Source: a virus
Direction: 5' to 3' (one strand)
Length of the DNA stretch: 40,822 bases
Virus record (IMG/VR): IMGVR_UViG_3300009506_000086
Span: 1 to 40,822 of that record
Shown here: in pieces, positions 35,040 through 40,822 of the stretch
Position numbering within the stretch: position 1 is the first letter of the stretch
How the letters are laid out: the number at the start of each line of letters is the position of its first letter
The notes under the pieces: model-generated
The model's database searches: none
Seen by the model: only the letters and a program-made list of their open reading frames with translations
What the model was told of the DNA's origin: nothing
Position numbers and translations under genes: made by a program

Positions 35040-35064
35040 TGTCCTCTTCATTATAATGAGGATC
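35034..35064 (+). repeat. Intergenic direct repeat, copy 2
   Basis: This copy differs from 34781-34811 at four positions and, by two of these changes, gains the GAGGATC ribosome site used by the following gene. It contains the palindrome TCATTATAATGA. Confidence 0.6.
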
Positions 35065-35066
35065 AT

Positions 35067-35294
35067 ATGAAACGCGAAAATATTTCTAAGGCTCAAGCTT
35101 TATCAGACTTGCTTCAAAATGTTGAATCTATATCTGGGAGAATCAAAGTAGGGCATCGCATTTCGATTCATTCGCCAGATTTAGGCACAGTAGTAGTCAC
35201 TGCTACAGAATCAATGATTGACAATATTGAATCTATTTTCGATGAAGTTTCTTTAGATTTAAGAGAAAAATTATCTGAATTAGGTGTTGAATAA
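35067..35294 (+). CDS. Hypothetical small protein
   Basis: The 75-residue product (MKRENISKAQALSDLLQNVE at the start) has a beta pair (GHRISIHSPDLGTVVVTATE) and an acidic helical end. No family. The ATG follows GAGGATCAT. After its stop about 78 bases hold no gene and lead to a strong AAAGGAGGG site for the next one. Confidence 0.5.
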   Translation: MKRENISKAQALSDLLQNVESISGRIKVGHRISIHSPDLGTVVVTATESMIDNIESIFDEVSLDLREKLSELGVE

Positions 35295-35372
35295 TGCCCT
35301 ACACTGGATAAATCCCCAGTTTTGCAAAACAGGATTTGATGATAATTTGGTTCTTTCTTAAAGGAGGGACTG

Positions 35373-36113
35373 ATGAAACAGCATGAAATCCTAGCAATTG
35401 AAGGCACCAAAGAGAAGGTTGCCAAGAAGTTGATGAAAGAGTCCCTGGTGACTCTGAAAAAAGACTCACTATTCAAAGGTCAGACGCGTGTTTTGGAGAT
35501 GTTTAAGGATGAAGACAAGCATCTAGAAACCACCGAACACCAAGAACTGACTTCGACAGTTGATGAGAACCTTGATTATTTGGTTGATCCGATTGCCGAT
35601 TGGCTGGATGTGGTCTTGATCAAGGAACGTGGTAATCAAGTTGCCAATGCTGATCTTGAAGTAGATGGTCAAGTTCTAATCAAGGCGGTACCGGCGACAT
35701 TTTTACTCGGTTTAGAGAAAAAACTAATCGAATTGCGTCTAGTTTACGAGGCTATCCCGACCTTGGCCCCTGGAATTAAATGGATTCCTGACACTCAGGA
35801 CCGAAAAGGGGTGTTTATTTCGAATGATGAGGTAGTTTCCTTCAAGACAAAGAAAGATTTGGAATTCAAAGTCGCGTATGAGGCTACTAAAGAGCATCCG
35901 GCCCAAATCGCCCAGGTGCAAACCGAAATTAATATTGGGAAGTACCGTACCTCAGTTAAATCGGGGATGATGACCCCATTTGAAAAAGCGACTCGCCTTG
36001 ATCGCATAGACAAGCTTCTAGCCGCCACTAAAAAGGCTAGAATGCGTGCGAACAATATCGATGTTGCGAACGAACACCATTGCAAAGCGCTTTTAGATTT
36101 TATCAATTCGTAG
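35373..36113 (+). CDS. Conserved phage protein of unknown function (DUF7873-like)
   Basis: The 246-residue product begins MKQHEILAIEGTKEKVAKKL and contains TRVLEMFKDEDKHLETTEHQ, QVLIKAVPATFLLGLEKKLI, and LAPGIKWIPDTQDRKGVFIS. I recognise this as a family found in diverse phages and bacteria, beginning with an IAIEKGVK-like segment; its role is unknown. The perfect AAAGGAGGG site points to strong expression. It is the largest gene between the two terminase genes and precedes the tRNA-like region. Confidence 0.6.
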   Translation: MKQHEILAIEGTKEKVAKKLMKESLVTLKKDSLFKGQTRVLEMFKDEDKHLETTEHQELTSTVDENLDYLVDPIADWLDVVLIKERGNQVANADLEVDGQVLIKAVPATFLLGLEKKLIELRLVYEAIPTLAPGIKWIPDTQDRKGVFISNDEVVSFKTKKDLEFKVAYEATKEHPAQIAQVQTEINIGKYRTSVKSGMMTPFEKATRLDRIDKLLAATKKARMRANNIDVANEHHCKALLDFINS

Positions 36114-36230
36114 TAAGTGGAGTGGTAGTGTTAGATATCCCTAGATTCTGTGGGATTATTTGTTGATTTGATGTTTCGCTACGACAGCATTGACATATAG
36201 TTAAGCAATAGGGGTTTTTGCAATTTTATT

Positions 36231-36264
36231 GGAGACGTGGGTTCGAATCCCACCCCCCCCGCCA
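36231..36264 (+). tRNA. tRNA 3' half without a 5' half upstream
   Basis: A complete T arm (GTGGG, TTCGAAT, CCCAC at 36237-36253) is followed by a seven-base acceptor strand of C only (36254-36260), a G discriminator and an encoded CCA (36262-36264). G73 and CCA fit tRNA-Asp or tRNA-Ser. The bases upstream do not form a matching G-rich acceptor strand or D arm. A matching 5' half occurs 24 bases downstream. It is either part of a permuted tRNA gene, a degraded tRNA, or a captured piece of a host tRNA such as an attachment site. Confidence 0.55.
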
Positions 36265-36288
36265 ATGAGCATTTAGGGTGTTTATTGG

Positions 36289-36342
36289 GGGAGGGTAGTT
36301 CAGTGGCTCAGAACACCGTAATGGATTATCACGCAAAAACGG
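36289..36342 (+). tRNA. tRNA 5' half-like sequence
   Basis: GGGAGGG (36289-36295), TA, then a proper D arm GTTC-AGTGGCTCA-GAAC (36298-36314) and A look like the first half of a tRNA. CCGT (36316) could pair with ACGG (36339) around an oversize loop. No T arm follows. The acceptor strand would pair at six of seven positions with the C tract of the 3' half at 36254-36260, so the two pieces together would form a tRNA in permuted order. Confidence 0.4.
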
Positions 36343-36368
36343 CCAAACTTTAGTAACTGGTCAACTGT

Positions 36369-36442
36369 TTAGGTATAGCTCAACAGGTTAGAGCAACTGA
36401 TTTTGATTCAGTGGGTTATGGGTTCGAGTCCCATTTCCATTT
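36369..36442 (+). tRNA. tRNA-Gln(TTG)-like gene with unpaired acceptor stem
   Basis: D arm GCTC-AACAGGTTA-GAGC, anticodon arm ACTGA-TTTTGAT-TCAGT (anticodon TTG), five-base variable loop and T arm ATGGG-TTCGAGT-CCCAT are all perf­ect in size and pairing. The expected acceptor strands (36369-36375 and 36435-36441) pair at only three of seven positions and CCA is not encoded. Just outside, CTGTTT and AAACAG are complementary. It may be a decaying tRNA gene or a tRNA-like RNA. Confidence 0.55.
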
Positions 36443-36451
36443 AAAACAGCT

Positions 36452-36490
36452 AAACCCCCGTTTCCTGGCTATGGAGGCGGGGGTTTCTTT
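36452..36490 (+). terminator. Terminator-like hairpin after tRNA-like elements
   Basis: AAACCCCCG (36452-36460) and CGGGGGTTT (36478-36486) form a perfect nine-base stem with a 17-base loop, followed by CTTT. The T-run is short, so termination may be partial; it may instead mark the 3' end of the processed tRNA region. Confidence 0.55.
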
Positions 36491-36502
36491 ATGGTGGAGT
36501 AT

Positions 36503-36640
36503 ATGCCCTACACCCCTGCCCAACATCGCCTATTCTGCGCCCTGGCCAACAAAAAACAGCGCAAGCACCCCAGCATGAGCGAAGCTAAAAAGATGTGCCG
36601 GGAAGGAGTCATCCACGCACTAATGAAGCGTAAAAAATGA
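36503..36640 (+). CDS. Conserved small basic protein (45 aa)
   Basis: The ATG at 36503 with GGAG six bases upstream is favoured over one at 36491. The product, MPYTPAQHRLFCALANKKQR followed by KHPSMSEAKKMCREGVIHAL and MKRKK, belongs to a type of short basic phage protein that starts with a TPAQHRLF-like box and is common near terminase genes. Function unknown. Its stop overlaps the next ATG (ATGA). Confidence 0.6.
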   Translation: MPYTPAQHRLFCALANKKQRKHPSMSEAKKMCREGVIHALMKRKK

Positions 36641-37020
36641 GCTGGGTTCTAGCTGCGCTACTATGGCCGGTCAATCAAGTAGAGTACCGCTACTCTGCAG
36701 ACGGTCTTTTGTTCAAATATGACACCACTTGCCTTTTAGTCAGAAATCGGGTGTTAGAAGATCGCACCGCTGAATGGCAAACCACCACCATAGCCCAAGG
36801 TACCCATAACTGTGACGGACCCTATTGGAAGGTCAAGACCAACGGCACTAGAAAGACCCGGCCGGCCAGTTATTTTTTAGATGGGGACATGATCGATTCA
36901 GGCAAGAGAATTCCTGTAGGCGCTCCCTGTACCGGCCCAGCGGTTAAGATTACATCTGCTGGCTACTGGAAAGAGGTAGAGAATGACGGAAATCCGTTGT
37001 ATGCGCTTTGTGGGGAATAG
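36637..37020 (+). CDS. Hypothetical protein, possibly exported
   Basis: The 127-residue product has a hydrophobic start (MSWVLAALLWPVNQVEYRYS) that might act as a signal or anchor. A beta-rich body with four cysteines follows (TTCLLVRNRVLEDRTAEWQT, GTHNCDGPYWKVKTNG, GAPCTGPAVKITSAGYW, YALCGE). Paired cysteines are in line with an exported, disulphide-bonded protein. I recognise no family. It ends against a tRNA-like gene on the other strand. Confidence 0.5.
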   Translation: MSWVLAALLWPVNQVEYRYSADGLLFKYDTTCLLVRNRVLEDRTAEWQTTTIAQGTHNCDGPYWKVKTNGTRKTRPASYFLDGDMIDSGKRIPVGAPCTGPAVKITSAGYWKEVENDGNPLYALCGE

Positions 37021-37146
37021 GGTGGGAATGGCAGGACTCGAACCTGCACGCAGTCTTTGTCAAAGGCCCCAAAATTCCAGTTTATGAACTGGTCTGCAAG
37101 AATGACGGGCATACCATCTCGCGTCTACCTATTCCGCCACATTCCC
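37021..37146 (-). tRNA. Oversized class II (Leu-like) tRNA gene
   Basis: On the minus strand GGGAATG (37146-37140), TG, D arm GCG-GAATAGGTAGA-CGC, T arm GCAGG-TTCGAGT-CCTGC and CATTCCC with A73 form a perfect acceptor, D and T arm set. The D arm copies bacterial tRNA-Leu. The region between D and T arms is about 72 bases, against about 40 in normal tRNA-Leu, and holds hairpins CCAGTT-CATA-AACTGG and CTTT-GAC-AAAG. I cannot assign a normal anticodon arm. An insertion, intron or unusual variable arm is likely. Only CC of CCA is encoded. Confidence 0.6.
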
Positions 37147-37150
37147 AAAT

Positions 37151-37185
37151 AAAAAAGGCGAACCGATGGGGGTCAGTCCGCCTTT
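37151..37185 (-). terminator. Leftward terminator-like hairpin upstream of the tRNA gene
   Basis: AAAGGCG (37154-37160) pairs with CGCCTTT (37179-37185). Read leftward the stem is followed by six T. It stands directly before the 5' end of the leftward tRNA, so it would block transcription coming from further right; the tRNA would need expression by another route. Confidence 0.5.
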
Positions 37186-37240
37186 ACTACAATTACAACG
37201 GTTTTTGATGGCCGCAGGGATAATCTAGCCTAACTATTTA

Positions 37241-38644
37241 ATGAAGTCAATAAACTTGCCCTATAACTGGCGGCCGCGGGGCTATCAGTTAAACCTATGG
37301 AATTACTTACGGGATGGGGGCAAGCGGGCGGCAGCGTGTTGGCATCGCCGGGCGGGTAAAGATGCGGTACTCCTCCATCACAACGCTTGTGCAGTTTTTG
37401 AGAGAGTCGGCAACTACTGGTATCTACTTCCTGAGTACAACCAGTGTAGAAAAGCCATCTGGGACGCGGTAAACCCTCATACGGGCAAAAAACGCTTAGA
37501 TGAGGTCTTTCCCCCTGAGGTCCGGTCCAAGACTCTCTCCCAGGAAATGAAGATCGAATTCCCTAATGGATCGACTTGGCAGCTCATGGGGTCCGATAAC
37601 TTCGATGCGCTTGTAGGTTCTACGCCATTCGGTCTCACTTTTTCTGAATACGCACTATCTAACCCCTCCTCATGGGGGTTTTTAAGTCCTATTCTCTTAG
37701 AAAATGGAGGCTGGGCGGTCTTTAACTCGACTCCTCGGGGTAAAAACCACTTCTACAAGATGATCCAGCACGCCAAACGTGATGATGAGTGGTTTGGCGA
37801 AGTTTTAACAGCAGATCAGACCGGGGTTTTCAGTAACGAAGACCTTCTAAGAGAGCTAACGAGACTACAGGATGAACATGGCGATGCGTACGGTAAGGCG
37901 ATATGGCTCCAAGAGTACTATTCCTCATTTGAAGCAGCTTTGCCCGGTTCGGTATGGGGTGAGAGCCTCGCCAAAGTTTCACAAGACGGCAGAATTACAG
38001 ATGTGCCGCATCAAGAGGGATTCCCCGTTTTTACAGCGTGGGATATTGGCCGGACAGATGAAACGGCCATTTGGTTTTATCAAGTTATCTCGAACGAAAT
38101 TCGGGTCATTGACTACCATGCGGATAATTTCAAAGAAATTCCAGATTACGCACGCGTTTTAAGAGAAAAACAAGCTCAATGGGGCTACGAATATGGCCTT
38201 CACTGGCTCCCCCATGATGCCGTACCCAAAAAAATGGGGATGGGGGGCAAGTCGATCCTCCAACAATTCATGGATGAGAACGTAGGAAAATTCGCCATCA
38301 CGCCGAACCTGAAAAAAGAAGATGGCCATCAAGCGGCCCGCGCCACTTTCCATAAATGTTGGTTTGATGAAGACAAATGTTTTGACGGGATCGAGCATCT
38401 TAAGGGCTATCGTCGTCAGTACGACGAAGTGAAAAAGGTCTTCTCCAAAGACACTGTTCATGATGAACATTCCCATGCGGCTGATGCTTTCCGCTATCTG
38501 TCGCTGACCTGGAAACAAAGTAAAAACCAGGTGCCTGATATCACCCAGGCCCAGAAATTCCATGTTGGAAATATCACCCAAGTTAACTTCGGCCAGATTA
38601 AAAAGGCCCATTTTCAGAAAATGAGGGAAAAACGTGAATTCTGA
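37241..38644 (+). CDS. terL: Large terminase subunit
   Basis: The 467-residue packaging motor has a Walker A of the HRRAGKD form (residues 35-41), Walker B TFSEYA with the catalytic Glu near 136 and motif III NSTPRGKNH (162-170). The C-terminal RNase-H-like nuclease has acidic residues at AWDIG (Asp268), HDAVP (Asp326) and HAADAFRY (Asp416). It pumps DNA through the portal and cuts it. The gene follows about 50 bases after the tRNA region without a strong ribosome site and overlaps the next small gene. Confidence 0.95.
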   Translation: MKSINLPYNWRPRGYQLNLWNYLRDGGKRAAACWHRRAGKDAVLLHHNACAVFERVGNYWYLLPEYNQCRKAIWDAVNPHTGKKRLDEVFPPEVRSKTLSQEMKIEFPNGSTWQLMGSDNFDALVGSTPFGLTFSEYALSNPSSWGFLSPILLENGGWAVFNSTPRGKNHFYKMIQHAKRDDEWFGEVLTADQTGVFSNEDLLRELTRLQDEHGDAYGKAIWLQEYYSSFEAALPGSVWGESLAKVSQDGRITDVPHQEGFPVFTAWDIGRTDETAIWFYQVISNEIRVIDYHADNFKEIPDYARVLREKQAQWGYEYGLHWLPHDAVPKKMGMGGKSILQQFMDENVGKFAITPNLKKEDGHQAARATFHKCWFDEDKCFDGIEHLKGYRRQYDEVKKVFSKDTVHDEHSHAADAFRYLSLTWKQSKNQVPDITQAQKFHVGNITQVNFGQIKKAHFQKMREKREF

Positions 38645-38819
38645 CTTGATTAAGCGAATTGATGACATTTTACCATCTGTCATGCTTGGATCGAGAATAA
38701 AAGTTGGTACTTGTCAACTATTAAAAGACCTTGATTATCCAATGGATTCTAACTTTCGAGCAAATGATGTGCGCGAATTTCTGAAAAATAAACGAGAAGA
38801 ACTAAATGGAAGAGACTAG
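38634..38819 (+). CDS. Hypothetical small protein between terminase and portal
   Basis: The 61-residue product starts at a GTG inside the terminase gene (MNSDLIKRIDDILPSVMLGS). It is helical with DSNFRANDVREFLKNKREEL near the end. It overlaps both neighbours, so it is probably co-translated with them. The role is unknown; the place suggests assembly of the packaging complex. Confidence 0.5.
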   Translation: MNSDLIKRIDDILPSVMLGSRIKVGTCQLLKDLDYPMDSNFRANDVREFLKNKREELNGRD

Positions 38820-40822
38820 CGTCACTGTTTGGCTAGAAGAGATCAAAACCGCTAAGAAGCGTGAAAAAGATTTCCATGAGAATGGTGAGAAGATCATCAA
38901 ACTCTACGAAGCCGACAAGGAAACACCGTTCAATATCCTCTACTCGAATACTGAAACGATGCTGCCCGCGCTCTTCTCAGATATGCCGCGCCCCGTCATT
39001 CAGCGCCGTTTTCGTGACGAAGATCCTATGGCTAAGGCCGCCTCTCAGGCTGCCCAGCGCATGCTTGAATATCTTCTTGACACCGACCTTGAAGGTTATG
39101 ACAAATTCGCTGATTCAATCGAGAACGCCGTTTTAGATGGTCTACTCCCTGGGCGCGGGGTCACGTCTATTAAATACGAGGCAGATATCACCGAAACCGA
39201 TGATGAAGACGATATCCCAACTATCAACTATGAAACGATTTGTACTGATGCGCGTGTTTGGAATCGGGTCTACTTCGGCTATGCCAAAAAATGGTCAAAA
39301 GTGCCCTGGATTGCCTTCGAAGACCACCTCGATGAGGAAGAATGCGAAAAACTTTTCGGAGAAGAAGTAACCGATAAAATCACCTTCACCGAGGGCGAGG
39401 AAGACGACGAGGAGCGAACAGAAAATGAGAACAGGGGAAAGCGCAAAACTGCCCTAATTTACCAGATCTGGGACAAGTCAGATCGCACCATCAAATACAT
39501 AACACCTCAGTATAAAGATGATTTTCTCAAGACCCAAGAAGATCCTCTAGGGTTGACAGGGTTTTTTAATATTCCCGAGCCGATCCAGTTTATCAAAAAA
39601 TCTTCGAATCTGACGCCTACCTCTCCTTACAAAATGTATGAGAACCAAGCCGAAGAGCTAAATCGGATTCAACGCCGCCTAAACCGAGTGATTGAGTCTA
39701 TCAAGGCCCGTGGTTGTTATGATGGGGCCCTCGGTGAGGAAATCGCCAATATTCTGAAAGAAGACGATAACGCCTTAGTCCCAACCGACCAAGGGGCCAC
39801 GATTGCCACCCAGGGGGGACTAGATAAAGCTATCTGGATGCTACCGATTGAGAAACTGATTGTGGTCGCCCAGCAGCTCATTCAGGCCCGCGAATCAGCC
39901 AAACGTGTCATCTACGAAATTACAGGTATCTCCGATATTATCCGTGGGCAAAGTATGGCCTCCGAGACCTTAGGTGCCCAGCAAATTAAGCAAGCCTGGG
40001 GAACCATGCGCCTCAAACGCCTCCAAAAACGCGTTCAAAAATATGTATTAGACTCAATGACGATCATGCTGGAAATCGCCATTTCTAAGCTATCGGAGGA
40101 AACCTGGAAGAAAATGACAAATCTTCCTTTCCCGACAGCAGACGAAAAAGCAAAAGCCCAGCAAATGCTACAGCTTATGCAACAACAACAAATGCAGCAA
40201 ATGGGACCACCACAACCAGGACAACAACCACCAAAACCTGATCCTAAATTGGTTCAGGCAGCCCAACTACCATCCTGGTCAGAAATCCTCAAACTTCTGA
40301 AGACCGATCGTAGTTTCAGAATCGATATTGAAACCAATTCTACGCTTGATGTGGAAGCAACCGAAGATAAACAGATCGTCTCTGAGTTCATGAACGCCTT
40401 TGCTCAGTTCTTAAATGGGGTGAGTCCTTTAGTACAACAAGGGGCTTTAGATTTTGAGGTCGCTAAGTCAATGATGTTAGCGATTGTCAGACGATATCGC
40501 TTCGGCCGGGAGGTTGAAGATCAACTGAAGACCATGAAACCACCCCAACAAGGTGGCCAAGAGGCCCAACAGCTCGCGAAAGAAAAACAAAAATTTGATC
40601 AAGAGCGGAATAAGGCCGGGCAGGAGCTTGATAAGCAGTTCAATGATCTAAACGTTCAAAAAGCTAAGTTCGAATTTGAAAAACAACTTGATCAACTTAA
40701 ACGGAAACATGAAGAAGATCTTATTCAGGCCAGACAACAAATAAGGGAAGAAAAAGCCAAAGCTGATTTCCAATCTATGCTAGATAAAAGTGCTTTGAAG
40801 ATTCAATCGATGTTAGATAAGC
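38806..40822 (+). CDS. Portal protein (P22-type), continues at base 1
   Basis: The frame from ATG 38806 is open to the end of the window and continues at bases 145-176, giving 682 residues. Features of podovirus portals are an N-terminal ETMLPALFSDMPRPVIQRRF, then LTPTSPYKMYENQAEELNRI with QRRLNRVIESIKARG, a central ESAKRVIYEITGISDIIRGQ and the helix after SMASETLGAQQIKQAWGTMR. A Gln/Pro-rich insert and a long charged C-terminal helix follow. Twelve copies would form the ring through which DNA enters. The length is close to P22 gp1 (725). Confidence 0.88.
   Translation, partial: MEETSVTVWLEEIKTAKKREKDFHENGEKIIKLYEADKETPFNILYSNTETMLPALFSDMPRPVIQRRFRDEDPMAKAASQAAQRMLEYLLDTDLEGYDKFADSIENAVLDGLLPGRGVTSIKYEADITETDDEDDIPTINYETICTDARVWNRVYFGYAKKWSKVPWIAFEDHLDEEECEKLFGEEVTDKITFTEGEEDDEERTENENRGKRKTALIYQIWDKSDRTIKYITPQYKDDFLKTQEDPLGLTGFFNIPEPIQFIKKSSNLTPTSPYKMYENQAEELNRIQRRLNRVIESIKARGCYDGALGEEIANILKEDDNALVPTDQGATIATQGGLDKAIWMLPIEKLIVVAQQLIQARESAKRVIYEITGISDIIRGQSMASETLGAQQIKQAWGTMRLKRLQKRVQKYVLDSMTIMLEIAISKLSEETWKKMTNLPFPTADEKAKAQQMLQLMQQQQMQQMGPPQPGQQPPKPDPKLVQAAQLPSWSEILKLLKTDRSFRIDIETNSTLDVEATEDKQIVSEFMNAFAQFLNGVSPLVQQGALDFEVAKSMMLAIVRRYRFGREVEDQLKTMKPPQQGGQEAQQLAKEKQKFDQERNKAGQELDKQFNDLNVQKAKFEFEKQLDQLKRKHEEDLIQARQQIREEKAKADFQSMLDKSALKIQSMLDK
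40679..40822. repeat. Terminal direct repeat, right copy
   Basis: Identical over all 144 bases to 1-144. Removing one copy gives a circular unit of 40,678 bp with an intact portal gene. Confidence 0.95.

Noticed and set aside
37008-37208. Rightward 66-codon frame over the leftward tRNA
   Set aside because: It is simply the complement of the tRNA and its terminator read in one phase, with no ribosome site of its own.
37222-37240. GCCTAAC upstream of the large terminase as a third attC arm
   Set aside because: No L arms or paired GTTRRRY site are present near it; a single seven-base match is expected by chance.
1-40822. CRISPR array, insertion sequence, transposase, reverse transcriptase or diversity-generating repeat
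   Set aside because: None was seen: no regularly spaced repeats with spacers, no transposase or RT motifs, and no template/variable repeat pair around the fibre genes.

Overview
The window is a complete, circularly closed genome of a temperate tailed phage, opened inside the portal gene. The first 144 bases are repeated exactly as the last 144 (1-144 = 40679-40822), and the portal frame runs off the right end and continues at base 1 to a stop at 174-176. The unit genome is therefore about 40,678 bp and the 144-bp repeat looks like an assembly overlap. P22-like portal, scaffold, coat, adaptor and tail-hub genes, large internal virion proteins and no tape-measure gene point to a podovirus. Sigma-70-like promoters, strong Shine-Dalgarno sites and two integron-type attC sites suggest a Gram-negative, probably proteobacterial, host. 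The host itself cannot be named from the sequence.

Layout. Late genes read rightward from a Q-type switch near 25.5-26.1 kb, through the end of the window and across the join to about 14.2 kb. Their order is appendage/virion genes (26.1-29.6 kb), small accessory genes, small terminase (32.7 kb), about 4 kb of small genes and tRNA-like elements, large terminase (37.2 kb), portal, FmdB-like protein, scaffold, coat, decoration protein, an MptE-like/methyltransferase fusion, adaptor, tail hub, GNAT, three internal virion proteins, tail fibre and lysis genes. Two blocks of small leftward genes (29.5-30.3 and 31.0-31.9 kb) sit antisense inside this region, each behind a near-identical strong promoter.

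Leftward genes at 14.2-16.0 kb include a tandem pair of AP2-domain proteins. A repeat-rich att-like region (16.08-16.33 kb) and a tyrosine integrase (16.4-17.3 kb) follow. Between 17.4 and 20.8 kb lie leftward early genes: an annealing recombinase (Rad52/Sak type), Gp157, a small protein with an SSB-type acidic tail, and small HTH proteins. The immunity region (20.8-21.4 kb) holds a CI-like repressor with operators on both sides, each containing copies of ACTTGACAAGT. Rightward from it come a Cro-like gene, a replication initiator with 11-bp-spaced repeats inside it, a DnaB-like helicase, a DUF1367-like protein, an integron-style cassette bounded by two attC sites, an HNH/Ref-like nuclease, a frame-split RusA resolvase and the Q-like late regulator. 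The Q-like gene is followed at once by a candidate late promoter and terminator in the lambda pR'/tR' arrangement.

The most unusual items are the attC-bounded cassette in a phage that encodes no integron integrase, the cluster of abnormal tRNA-like elements (including a tRNA 3' half that precedes a 5' half), the -1 frame-split RusA gene, a dispersed operator set with a predicted leaderless cro-like mRNA, and a run of hairpins in front of the capsid genes.
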